From NCBI GenBank assembly GCA_023422775.1, contig JAFAGM010000016.1, positions 1 to 64,000 of the forward strand: DNA of 64,000 nucleotides, given 5' to 3'. The stretch comes from Pseudomonadota bacterium. GTDB lineage: Bacteria > Pseudomonadota > Alphaproteobacteria > Rhizobiales > Xanthobacteraceae. Made by a program: the position numbers and the translations under genes. Positions 44,421 through 52,841 of this stretch are shown here, in pieces. Every line of letters begins with the position of its first letter. Position 1 is the first letter of the stretch. The notes beneath the pieces are model-generated. The model was not told where the DNA came from. It did no database searches and was given only the letters and a program-made list of their open reading frames with translations.

Positions 44421-45662
44421 TCAGAGATCCAGCACCAGACGCGCCGGGTCCTCCAGGCTTTCCTTGACGCGTACCAGGAACGTCACCGCTTCCTTGCCGT
44501 CGATCACGCGGTGATCGTAGGACAGCGCCAGATACATCATCGGGCGCACCTCGATCTTGCCGCCGACCACCATCGGCCGCTCCTGGATCTTGTGCATGCC
44601 GAGGATGCCGGACTGCGGCGCGTTCAGGATCGGCGTCGACATCAGCGAGCCGTAGATGCCGCCATTGGTGATGGTGAAGGTGCCGCCCTGCATCTCGTCG
44701 ATCTTGAGTTGGCCATCGCGGGCGCGGCGACCGAAATCGGCGATCGACTTTTCGATGTCGGAGATCGACTTGTGGTCGCAGTCGCGCACAACAGGCACGA
44801 CGAGGCCCTTGTCGGTGCCGACGGCAACGCCGATGTGGTAGTAGTTCTTGTAGATCAGGTCGCTTCCGTCGATCTCGGCGTTGACGGCCGGGATGTCCTT
44901 CAGCCCCTGCACCACCGCCTTGGTGAAGAAGCCCATGAAGCCGAGCTTCGAGCCGTGCTTCTTCTCGAACACGTCCTTGTACTGCGCGCGCATCGCCATG
45001 ATGTGAGTCATGTCGACCTCGTTGAAGGTCGTCAGCATCGCGGCGGTGTTCTGCACGTCCTTCAGCCGCCGCGCGATGGTCTGGCGCAGCCGGGTCATCT
45101 TCACGCGCTCCTCGCGCGCGGCATCGTCGGCGGGCGAGGGGCTGCGAACCTGCACGGCGGCCGCCGGTTGATTGACCGGCGTCGGTGCGGACGCGGCCTT
45201 CTCGATCGCGGCCAGCATGTCGCCCTTGGTGACGCGTCCGTCCCGCCCCGAGCCCGGAACGGTCGCGGCATCGATGCCGCTTTCGGCGGAGAGTTTGCGA
45301 ACCGACGGCGCCAGCGGCGCATCCGATGGTGCGGCCTTCGGCGGCGCAGCCGCCGCGGGCGCGGCGGCAGGAGCTGCGGCTGCAGGCGCCTTGGCGGGAG
45401 CCGCGGCCGGCTTCGCGCCACCGGCGGCACCTTCGGTGATCTGCCCGAGCAGCGCACCGACGGCGACGGTCTCGCCGTCCTTGGCCGAGATTTCGCCGAG
45501 CACGCCCGCCGACGGCGCCGGCACTTCGATGGTGACCTTGTCGGTCTCGAGCTCGACCAGCGGCTCGTCCACCGCAACCGCATCGCCGGCCTTCTTGAAC
45601 CAGCGGCCGATGGTGGCTTCCGTCACGGACTCGCCGAGTGTCGGAACACGAATTTCAGTCAT
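44421..45662 (-). CDS. sucB: 2-oxoglutarate dehydrogenase E2 (dihydrolipoamide succinyltransferase)
   Basis: The 413-residue E2 core has one lipoyl domain (TEIRVPTLGESVTEATIGRW, with lipoyl Lys in VELETDKVTIEVPAP), an Ala/Pro linker, the E3-binding domain (LAPSVRKLSAESGIDAATVP) and the catalytic domain with the His in SYDHRVIDGKEAVTF. It transfers succinyl groups to CoA. GAGGAAACC precedes the ATG at 45662. It follows sucA after a gap holding a palindromic repeat. Confidence 0.97.
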   Translation of the reverse strand: MTEIRVPTLGESVTEATIGRWFKKAGDAVAVDEPLVELETDKVTIEVPAPSAGVLGEISAKDGETVAVGALLGQITEGAAGGAKPAAAPAKAPAAAAPAAAPAAAAPPKAAPSDAPLAPSVRKLSAESGIDAATVPGSGRDGRVTKGDMLAAIEKAASAPTPVNQPAAAVQVRSPSPADDAAREERVKMTRLRQTIARRLKDVQNTAAMLTTFNEVDMTHIMAMRAQYKDVFEKKHGSKLGFMGFFTKAVVQGLKDIPAVNAEIDGSDLIYKNYYHIGVAVGTDKGLVVPVVRDCDHKSISDIEKSIADFGRRARDGQLKIDEMQGGTFTITNGGIYGSLMSTPILNAPQSGILGMHKIQERPMVVGGKIEVRPMMYLALSYDHRVIDGKEAVTFLVRVKESLEDPARLVLDL

Positions 45663-45686
45663 GGTAGGTTTCCTCAATCGTTGGTG

Positions 45687-45786
45687 CGTCATCGTCCGCG
45701 AATGCGGGCGATCCAGTACTCCGAGACGGTCGTGATAGGAACGGCGGCACGGCGTACTGGATGCCCCGCCTTCGCGGGGGCATGAC
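45687..45786. repeat. Palindromic repeat, family C, in the sucA-sucB gap
   Basis: gtcatcgtccgcgaatgcgg...gatccagtactc and ...gtactggatgccccgccttc...gcatgac are inverted arms. It resembles 41477-41578 and fills the space between sucA and sucB. Confidence 0.7.
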
Positions 45787-45800
45787 AAAAGACAAAAATC

Positions 45801-48758
45801 CTAGTTCAGCGCCTCATCCAGGAATGCCTTGAGCTGCGCCAGATGCTTCGACATCAAACCGGTGGCCGTCGCCGCCGCAGCCGCGCGGCCGGCGTAGCGC
45901 GGGCGCCTGTTCGGCGCGTGGACCTGGTTCAGCACCCATTCGAGATAGGGCTCGATGAAGTGCCACGCGCCCATGTTGCGCGGCTCTTCCTGGCACCAGA
46001 CCACCTCGGCGTTCTTGAAGCGGGCGAGTTCGTGCACCAGCGCCTTCAGCGGCACCGGATAAAGCTGCTCGACACGCAGGATGTAGATGTCGTCGATGCC
46101 GCGCTTTTCCCGCTCCTCGTAAAGATCGTAATAGACCTTGCCCGAGCACAGCACGACGCGGCGGATATTGTCGTCCGCCACCAGCTTGATCTTCTCCTCG
46201 GGGAGCATCTGCGCGTCATCGTAGAGGATGCGGTGGAAGGTCGTGTCGCGTCCGAGTTCGTCGAGCCGCGAGACGGCGCGCTTGTGCCGCAACAGCGACT
46301 TCGGCGTCATCAGGATCAGCGGCTTGCGGATCTGGCGGTGGAGCTGGCGCCGCAGCACGTGGAAGTAATTCGCGGGCGTCGTCGGGTACACCACCTGCAT
46401 GTTGTCTTCGGCGCACATCTGCAGGAAACGTTCGAGCCGCGCCGAGGAGTGCTCCGGCCCCTGCCCTTCATAGCCATGCGGCAGCAGGCAGACCAGGCCG
46501 GACATGCGCAGCCACTTGCGCTCGCCCGACGAGATGAACTGGTCGAACAGCACCTGGGCGCCGTTGGCGAAGTCGCCGAACTGGGCTTCCCACATCGCCA
46601 GCGCCTTCGGCTCGGCCAGCGAATAGCCGTACTCGAAGCCGAGCACCGCCTCTTCCGACAATAGCGAGTTGATGACCTCGTAGTGGCCCTGGTCATGGCC
46701 GAGGTGGTTGAACGGGGTGTAGCGGCTCTCGTCCTCCTGGTCGATCAGCACCGAATGGCGCTGCGAGAAGGTGCCGCGCTCGGAGTCCTGGCCCGACAGC
46801 CGGACGTGATGGCCTTCCTGCAGCAGCGTGCAGAACGCCAGCGCCTCGCCGGTCGCCCAGTCGATGCCGACGCCGTTGTCGATGGCCTTGGCGCGATTCT
46901 CCAGGAAACGCTGGATGGTGCGGTGAACCCGGAAACCATCCGGCACCTTGGTGATCTTGCGGCCGACATCCTTGAGGATGCTGGCATCGACGCCGGTGAC
47001 ACCGCGGCGGGCGTCCTCTTCCTGGTCGGCGGACTTGAAGCCGGCCCACTTGCCGTCGAGCCAGTCGGCCTTGTTGGGCTTGTAGCCGGAGCCGGCCTCG
47101 AGTTCGGCATCCAGCCGCGCGCGCCAGTCGGCCTTGGCCTTCTCGACCTCACCCTCGGTCATCACGCCGTCAGCGATCAGCCGCCTGGCGTAGATTTCCA
47201 GCGTCGACGGGTGCGAACCGATGCGCTTGTACATCACCGGCTGGGTGAACGCGGGCTCGTCGCCCTCGTTGTGGCCATGGCGGCGGTAGCAGAACATGTC
47301 GATGACGACAGGCTTGTGGAACTTCTGCCGGAATTCGATCGCCACCTTGGCCGCGAACACCACGGCTTCCGGATCGTCACCGTTCACGTGGAAGATCGGC
47401 GCGTCGATCATCTTCGCCACATCAGACGGATAGGGCGAGGAGCGCGAATAGCGCGGATAGGTGGTGAATCCGATCTGGTTGTTGACGATGAAGTGCAGCG
47501 AGCCGCCGGTGCGGTAACCCTTCAGGTCCGACAGGGCGAAGCATTCGGCCACCACGCCCTGGCCGGCGAACGCAGCGTCGCCGTGCATCAGCATCGGCAG
47601 CACGGAAATGCGCATGTCCGGCGGATCGCCGTGCTGGTCCTGCTTGGCGCGCACCTTGCCGAGCACGACGGGATCGACGATTTCGAGATGGGACGGGTTC
47701 GCCGTCAGCGACAGATGGATCTTGTTGCCGTCGAACTCGCGGTCGGACGATGCGCCGAGATGGTACTTGACGTCGCCGGAGCCTTCGACCGCGTCGGGGT
47801 TGGCGGAGCCGCCCTTGAATTCATGGAACAGCGCGCGGTGCGGCTTGCCCATCACCTGGGTCAGCACGTTGAGCCGGCCGCGATGCGGCATGCCGAGCAC
47901 GATTTCCTTCACGCCGAGATTGCCGCCACGCTTGATGATCTGTTCGAGCGCGGGGATCAGCGATTCGCCGCCGTCGAGGCCGAAGCGCTTGGTGCCCGTG
48001 AACTTGAGGTCGCAGAACTTTTCGAACCCTTCCGCTTCGACCAGCTTGTTCAGGATCGCGCGGCGGCCCTCGCGGGTGAAGCTGATTTCCTTGTCCGGTC
48101 CCTCGATGCGCTCCTGGATCCAGGCCTTCTGCGCGGCGTTGGTGATGTGCATGAACTCGACGCCGAGCGTCTGGCAATAGGTGCGCTCGCAGATCGCGAC
48201 GATTTCGCGAAGCGTGCCGTATTCGAGGCCGAGCACGTGGTCGAGGAAGATCCTGCGGTCGAAATCGGCTTCGGAAAATCCATAGGTGCGCGGATCGAGT
48301 TCTTCGCGATCGCGTGGCGCCTCGATCCCGAGCGGATCGAGCTTGGCGTAGAAGTGACCGCGGATGCGGTAGGCGCGGATCAGAATCAGGGCGCGGACCG
48401 AATCCCGCGTCGCCTGGTTGACGTCGGCGGCGGACAACTCCGCACCCCTGGCCTGCGCCCTGGCGGCGATCTTGCTGCCGACGGCCTTTTCGACCTGCGC
48501 CCAGTTGCCGTCCAGCGCCGAGGTCAGTTCGTCGCGCGGCGGGATCGGCCAGTTGTCCCGGCCCCAGGAGGCGCCCTCGGCGTTCTTCTGGACGTCGGCG
48601 GGAGCGTCCTTCAGGCTCTTGAAGAAATCCTGCCAGTCGGTATCGACCGACGCCGGGTCCTGCTCGTAGCGGGCATAGAGGTCGTCGATGTAGGTGGCGT
48701 TTGTGCCCTGCAAAAACGAGGAAAGGGCAAATGCTGCGTTCGCGTCCTGGCGAGACAT
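45801..48758 (-). CDS. sucA: 2-oxoglutarate dehydrogenase E1
   Basis: The 985-residue thiamine diphosphate enzyme decarboxylates 2-oxoglutarate. It shows the family N-terminus (LQGTNATYIDDLYARYEQDP), the catalytic block (GMPHRGRLNVLTQVMGKPHR), the ThDP-binding part (GDAAFAGQGVVAECFALSDL, IVNNQIGFTTYPRYSRSSPY) and the transketolase half (LLPHGYEGQGPEHSSARLER). Length is normal. With sucB and lpdA it forms the OGDH complex in the same cluster. Confidence 0.98.
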   Translation of the reverse strand: MSRQDANAAFALSSFLQGTNATYIDDLYARYEQDPASVDTDWQDFFKSLKDAPADVQKNAEGASWGRDNWPIPPRDELTSALDGNWAQVEKAVGSKIAARAQARGAELSAADVNQATRDSVRALILIRAYRIRGHFYAKLDPLGIEAPRDREELDPRTYGFSEADFDRRIFLDHVLGLEYGTLREIVAICERTYCQTLGVEFMHITNAAQKAWIQERIEGPDKEISFTREGRRAILNKLVEAEGFEKFCDLKFTGTKRFGLDGGESLIPALEQIIKRGGNLGVKEIVLGMPHRGRLNVLTQVMGKPHRALFHEFKGGSANPDAVEGSGDVKYHLGASSDREFDGNKIHLSLTANPSHLEIVDPVVLGKVRAKQDQHGDPPDMRISVLPMLMHGDAAFAGQGVVAECFALSDLKGYRTGGSLHFIVNNQIGFTTYPRYSRSSPYPSDVAKMIDAPIFHVNGDDPEAVVFAAKVAIEFRQKFHKPVVIDMFCYRRHGHNEGDEPAFTQPVMYKRIGSHPSTLEIYARRLIADGVMTEGEVEKAKADWRARLDAELEAGSGYKPNKADWLDGKWAGFKSADQEEDARRGVTGVDASILKDVGRKITKVPDGFRVHRTIQRFLENRAKAIDNGVGIDWATGEALAFCTLLQEGHHVRLSGQDSERGTFSQRHSVLIDQEDESRYTPFNHLGHDQGHYEVINSLLSEEAVLGFEYGYSLAEPKALAMWEAQFGDFANGAQVLFDQFISSGERKWLRMSGLVCLLPHGYEGQGPEHSSARLERFLQMCAEDNMQVVYPTTPANYFHVLRRQLHRQIRKPLILMTPKSLLRHKRAVSRLDELGRDTTFHRILYDDAQMLPEEKIKLVADDNIRRVVLCSGKVYYDLYEEREKRGIDDIYILRVEQLYPVPLKALVHELARFKNAEVVWCQEEPRNMGAWHFIEPYLEWVLNQVHAPNRRPRYAGRAAAAATATGLMSKHLAQLKAFLDEALN

Positions 48759-48808
48759 GATGGCGTCCTGGTGATTTTCGGTTTGCGCGTAGAAGACGGC
48801 GCATCGCC

Positions 48809-48849
48809 GATCCGGAAACCGGATCAGCGGGGTAAAGTACCCTTTACCC
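48809..48849. repeat. Two adjacent inverted repeats in the sucD-sucA gap
   Basis: gatccgg/ccggatc (48809-48825) and gggtaaag/ctttaccc (48830-48849) are perfect small hairpins side by side. They may mark an operator, RNA-processing site or internal terminator between sucD and sucA. Confidence 0.5.
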
Positions 48850-48892
48850 TATTTGGTGCGAAACTTCGCCCCGAAAAGAACCAAGGATTGAA

Positions 48893-49777
48893 TTAGGACT
48901 TCAATTTTTCGGCAAGCGTGTGTCCAAGCCGCGCCGGCGACGGAGAGACGGTGATTCCGGCCGATTCCATCGCCGAAGTCTTCGAGCCGGCGTCGCCCTT
49001 GCCGCCGGAGATGATCGCGCCGGCATGGCCCATGCGGCGGCCGGGAGGCGCGGTGACGCCGGCAATGAAGCCGACCATCGGCTTCTTGCGGCCGCGCCGG
49101 GCCTCGTCCTTGATGAACTGTGCGGCGTCTTCCTCGGCCGAACCGCCGATTTCCCCGATCATGATGATCGAGGTGGTCTTGTCGTCGGCCAGGAACATCT
49201 CCAGCACGTCGATGAATTCGGTACCCTTGACCGGGTCGCCGCCGATGCCGACCGCGGTGGTCTGGCCGAGGCCCTCCTGGGTGGTCTGGAACACGGCTTC
49301 ATAGGTCAGCGTGCCCGAGCGGGAAACGATGCCGACGTTGCCCGGCTTGAAGATGTTGGCCGGCATGATGCCGATCTTGCACTCGCCCGCGGTCATCACG
49401 CCCGGGCAATTCGGCCCGATCAGGCGCGATTTCGACCCCGACAGCGAGCGCTTCACCCGAACCATGTCGAGCACCGGAATACCCTCGGTGATGCAGACGA
49501 TCAGCGGGATTTCCGCGTCGATCGCCTCGCAGATCGCGTCGGCCGCGCCCGGCGGCGGCACGTAGATCACCGAAGCATCGGCCCCGGTCTTCTCGCGCGC
49601 CTCGCGAACCGTATCGAATACCGGCAGGTTGAGATGCTTCGATCCGCCCTTCCCCGGCGAGGTGCCGCCGACCATCTTTGTGCCATACGCGATCGCGGCT
49701 TCCGAATGGAACGTGCCGTTCTTGCCGGTAAAACCCTGGCAGATGACCTTTGTATTTTTGTCGATCAGAACGGACAT
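48893..49777 (-). CDS. sucD: Succinyl-CoA synthetase alpha subunit
   Basis: This 294-residue subunit binds CoA and carries the phosphohistidine in GRRMGHAGAIISGGKG. The CoA-binding start (TKVICQGFTGKNGTFHSEAA) and RLIGPNCPGVMTAGECKIG are diagnostic. The enzyme makes succinate and a nucleoside triphosphate from succinyl-CoA. Unlike most genomes, where sucC and sucD are adjacent, here a DUF1579-like gene lies between them. Confidence 0.98.
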   Translation of the reverse strand: MSVLIDKNTKVICQGFTGKNGTFHSEAAIAYGTKMVGGTSPGKGGSKHLNLPVFDTVREAREKTGADASVIYVPPPGAADAICEAIDAEIPLIVCITEGIPVLDMVRVKRSLSGSKSRLIGPNCPGVMTAGECKIGIMPANIFKPGNVGIVSRSGTLTYEAVFQTTQEGLGQTTAVGIGGDPVKGTEFIDVLEMFLADDKTTSIIMIGEIGGSAEEDAAQFIKDEARRGRKKPMVGFIAGVTAPPGRRMGHAGAIISGGKGDAGSKTSAMESAGITVSPSPARLGHTLAEKLKS

Positions 49778-49818
49778 GGGGGATGACGCTTTCGTGGATG
49801 ATCGGGAAGGAGGGGGTT

Positions 49819-50295
49819 TCAGTGAATCCGCCGGTAGGTGCCGGTGAGCACGTCGGCCCATCCCTCGGCATCGGGTGAGAACTGGATCTTCATGGTGTAG
49901 CTGTCGTTGTCGACGACTTCGTAGACGTGGCGGGCGTTGCCGCGCAGCGATCCGCGCACCAGCGTCAGCTTGTTGCCGACCCACGCGCCGGAGGCCGGCG
50001 CCGGCGAATAGTAGCCGAGCGAATCGTGCCAGAACAGTTTGTAGGTCCGGTCCTCGCGGTCGTAGGTGAACACGCCGTGGGTGGCGAAGGTCTCCTTGCC
50101 GTCGCGCATCTGGCGGGTGTCCTGGATCAAATAGAAGCCGTTGAGATCGACGCGCGCTATCACATGCGAGGTGGCCGGACCGCCCGCGTTCCAGCGCGAC
50201 GGATAGACCATCTCCTCGCCCGCCCACTCGCCCGCAAAGACCGCGAGCCGGCGGTGTTCTTCCAGCGCTGTCGGTGCGGCGAGATGGTCAGCCAT
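49819..50295 (-). CDS. DUF1579-like hypothetical protein between sucC and sucD
   Basis: The 158-residue protein reads MADHLAAPTALEEHRRLAVF, GEWAGEEMVYPSRWNAGGPA, ARVDLNGFYLIQDTRQMRDG and ETFATHGVFTYDREDRTYKL, then FWHDSLGYYSP, a pattern of a lipocalin-like DUF1579 barrel. It has no signal peptide. It sits 2 bases after the sucC stop and 41 bases before sucD, inside the operon, so its expression should follow succinyl-CoA synthetase. Its role is unknown. Confidence 0.8.
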   Translation of the reverse strand: MADHLAAPTALEEHRRLAVFAGEWAGEEMVYPSRWNAGGPATSHVIARVDLNGFYLIQDTRQMRDGKETFATHGVFTYDREDRTYKLFWHDSLGYYSPAPASGAWVGNKLTLVRGSLRGNARHVYEVVDNDSYTMKIQFSPDAEGWADVLTGTYRRIH

Positions 50296-50297
50296 TG

Positions 50298-51494
50298 CTA
50301 GCCTCCCTTGACGGCTTTCACGATTTTCTGCGCGGCATCGTCGAGATTGTCGGCCGACACCACGTTGAGGCCGGATTGACTGATGATCTTCTTGCCGGCC
50401 TCGACATTGGTGCCTTCGAGCCGCACCACCAGCGGTACCTGCAGGCCGACCTGCTTCACCGCGGCGACCACGCCCTCGGCAATGATGTCGCACTTCATGA
50501 TACCGCCGAAGATGTTGACGAGGATACCCTTCACGTTCGGATCGGCGGTGATGATCTTGAAGGCGGCCGCCACCTTTTCCACGCTGGCGCCGCCGCCGAC
50601 GTCGAGGAAGTTGGCGGGCTCCATGCCGTAGAGCTTGATGATGTCCATGGTCGCCATGGCGAGGCCGGCGCCGTTGACCATGCAGCCGATGGTGCCGTCG
50701 AGGGCGACATAGTTGAGATCGTATTTCGACGCCTCGATTTCCTTGGCGTCCTCTTCGGTCTCGTCGCGCAGCGCGGCGACTTCGGGATGGCGATACATGG
50801 CGTTGTCGTCGAACGACACCTTGGCGTCGAGCACGCGCAACTGGCCCTGCTTCGTGACGACCAGCGGGTTGATTTCCAGCATCGCCATGTCCTTGGCGAT
50901 GAAGGCGCTGTAGAGCTGCGCCACCAGCTTCTCGGCCTGCCTGGCGAGATCGCCCGAGAGATTCAGCGCCTTGGCCACCGTGCGGCCGTGATGGCCCATG
51001 ATGCCGGTGGCGGGGTCGACCGAGAAGGTCACGATCTTTTCGGGCGTCTTGTGGGCGACTTCCTCGATGTTGACGCCGCCCTCGGTCGAGACCACGAACG
51101 AGACCCTGGAGGTTTCGCGATCGACCAGGATCGAGAGATAGAACTCCTTGTCGATGTCGGAGCCTTCCTCGATGTAGAGGCGGTTGACCTGCTTGCCCTG
51201 CGCGCCGGTCTGGATCGTGACCAGCGTCGCGCCGAGCATCTGTTTGGCGAATTCGTTGACTTCGACCACCGACTTGGCGATGCGGACGCCGCCCTTGTCG
51301 CCGGCGGAAGCTTCCTTGAACTTGCCCTTGCCGCGGCCGCCGGCATGGATCTGGCTCTTCACCACCCAGATCGGGCCGGGAAGCTGCCTGGCGGCGGCGT
51401 CCGAATCCGAGGCCTTCAGCACAGCCACGCCGCGCGAAATCGGCACGCCGAATTCATGCAGCAGAGCCTTGGCCTGGTATTCATGGATATTCAT
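50298..51494 (-). CDS. sucC: Succinyl-CoA synthetase beta subunit
   Basis: The 398-residue ATP-grasp subunit starts MNIHEYQAKALLHEFGVPIS, has the nucleotide-binding WVVKSQIHAGGRGKGKFKEA, and the C-terminal CoA-ligase part (NIFGGIMKCDIIAEGVVAAV). Pairs with sucD. The start at 51494 follows GGGGAGCGTCC. A 130-base gap with a candidate operator separates it from mdh upstream. Confidence 0.98.
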   Translation of the reverse strand: MNIHEYQAKALLHEFGVPISRGVAVLKASDSDAAARQLPGPIWVVKSQIHAGGRGKGKFKEASAGDKGGVRIAKSVVEVNEFAKQMLGATLVTIQTGAQGKQVNRLYIEEGSDIDKEFYLSILVDRETSRVSFVVSTEGGVNIEEVAHKTPEKIVTFSVDPATGIMGHHGRTVAKALNLSGDLARQAEKLVAQLYSAFIAKDMAMLEINPLVVTKQGQLRVLDAKVSFDDNAMYRHPEVAALRDETEEDAKEIEASKYDLNYVALDGTIGCMVNGAGLAMATMDIIKLYGMEPANFLDVGGGASVEKVAAAFKIITADPNVKGILVNIFGGIMKCDIIAEGVVAAVKQVGLQVPLVVRLEGTNVEAGKKIISQSGLNVVSADNLDDAAQKIVKAVKGG

Positions 51495-51542
51495 CTGGAC
51501 GCTCCCCAAAACCCGGTGCGGCGATTTCTACAGTTCACCGTC

Positions 51543-51570
51543 ATTGGTAGTTGGCATACCATATACCAAT
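51543..51570. promoter_or_regulatory. Candidate operator in the mdh-sucC gap
   Basis: attggta (51543-51549) and taccaat (51564-51570) are inverted, enclosing an imperfect palindrome TGGcATACCAtATACCA (51552-51568). The TGGTAT/ATACCA core resembles GntR-type operators. It may control sucC onward. Confidence 0.35.
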
Positions 51571-51627
51571 AGAACCGCAACCCCCGAACGGGCTCCCGGC
51601 CCAGGACGGACCGAAAGCCCAACGAAA

Positions 51628-52596
51628 TCAGCGGCCGAGCAGGTCGGGCGCGATCTTCTTGCAGGCATCGACGAGACCCTGAACGGCACCGACCGACTTG
51701 TCGAACGCCTCGCGGTCCTTGCCGGCCAGTTCGATCTCGACGATACGCTCGACGCCCTTCGAGCCGATGACAACGGGCACGCCGACATACATGTCCTTCA
51801 CGCTGTATTCGCCGTTGAGATAGGCGGCACAGGGCAGCACGCGCTTCTTGTCCTTCAGGTAGCTCTCGGCCATTGCGATAGCGGAGGCGGCGGGCGCGTA
51901 GAACGCCGAACCGGTCTTCAGCAGGTTGACGATTTCGGCGCCGCCGTTGCGGGTGCGGTCGACGATCTCGTCGATGCGCGCCTGCGAGGTCCAACCCATC
52001 TTGACCAGGTCCGGCAGCGGAATGCCGGCAACGGTGGAGTAGCGCGTCAGGGGCACCATGGTGTCGCCATGGCCGCCGAGCACGAAGGCGGTGACGTCTT
52101 CGACCGAGACGTTGAATTCGTCGGCCAGGAAATAGCGGAAACGCGCGGAGTCGAGCACGCCGGCCATGCCGACCACCTTCTTGTGCGGCATGCCGGAGGC
52201 CTTCTGCAGCGCCCACACCATCGCATCCAGCGGGTTGGTGATGCAGATGACGAACGCGTCGGGGGCGTACTTCTTGATGCCGGCGCCGACCTGCTCCATG
52301 ACCTTGAGATTGATGCTCAAGAGATCGTCGCGGCTCATGCCGGGCTTGCGCGGTACGCCGGCGGTGACGATGCAGACCTTGGCGCCATCGAGCGCCTCGT
52401 AGGAATTGGCGCCGGTCAGGTTGGCGTCAAAGCCGTCGACCGGAGACGACTGGGCGATATCCAGCGCTTTACCCTGGGGAACACCCTCGGCGATATCGAA
52501 CATCACGACGTCGCCAAGTTCCTTCAGGCCAATGAGATGAGCCAGCGTTCCGCCGATCTGACCGGAGCCAATCAAAGCAATCTTGTCGCGCGCCAT
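51628..52596 (-). CDS. mdh: Malate dehydrogenase
   Basis: This 322-residue NAD-dependent enzyme oxidises malate to oxaloacetate. It has MARDKIALIGSGQIGGTLAH, the lactate/malate-type KPGMSRDDLLSINLKVMEQV and the active-site His in FVLGGHGDTMVPLTRYSTV. Length fits the alphaproteobacterial LDH-like MDH group. It is the first gene of the TCA cluster; zapE lies upstream on the same strand after a palindromic repeat. Confidence 0.98.
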   Translation of the reverse strand: MARDKIALIGSGQIGGTLAHLIGLKELGDVVMFDIAEGVPQGKALDIAQSSPVDGFDANLTGANSYEALDGAKVCIVTAGVPRKPGMSRDDLLSINLKVMEQVGAGIKKYAPDAFVICITNPLDAMVWALQKASGMPHKKVVGMAGVLDSARFRYFLADEFNVSVEDVTAFVLGGHGDTMVPLTRYSTVAGIPLPDLVKMGWTSQARIDEIVDRTRNGGAEIVNLLKTGSAFYAPAASAIAMAESYLKDKKRVLPCAAYLNGEYSVKDMYVGVPVVIGSKGVERIVEIELAGKDREAFDKSVGAVQGLVDACKKIAPDLLGR

Positions 52597-52747
52597 GGGA
52601 AATCTGTCCTTCTGAGACGAAGAGGAGGGTGAGAATAGTCAGCCGGATGGCTGGTTATCCCTTTCGATTGACCGGTTCAAGACGGAGCACGCCCAATTGT
52701 AAGGCCCTGCCTCGAATTCGGTCAGGTATGCCACGACCGCTCCCGCC

Positions 52748-52832
52748 CGTCATTGCGAGCGGAGCGAAGCAATCCATAGCGCGGCAAGCGGAGAAATGGA
52801 TTGCTTCGTCGCTTTCGCTCCCCGCAATGACG
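52748..52832. repeat. Palindromic repeat, family B, between zapE and mdh
   Basis: cgtcattgcgagcggagcga...aatccat and ...atggattgcttcgtcgcttt...gcaatgacg are inverted arms, the same family as 37271-37333. Confidence 0.75.
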
Positions 52833-52841
52833 CCGGAGAGA

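Noticed and set aside
46683..48896. Plus-strand open frame of 737 codons
   Set aside because: Antisense shadow of sucA, with Asp/His/Val-rich low-information sequence.
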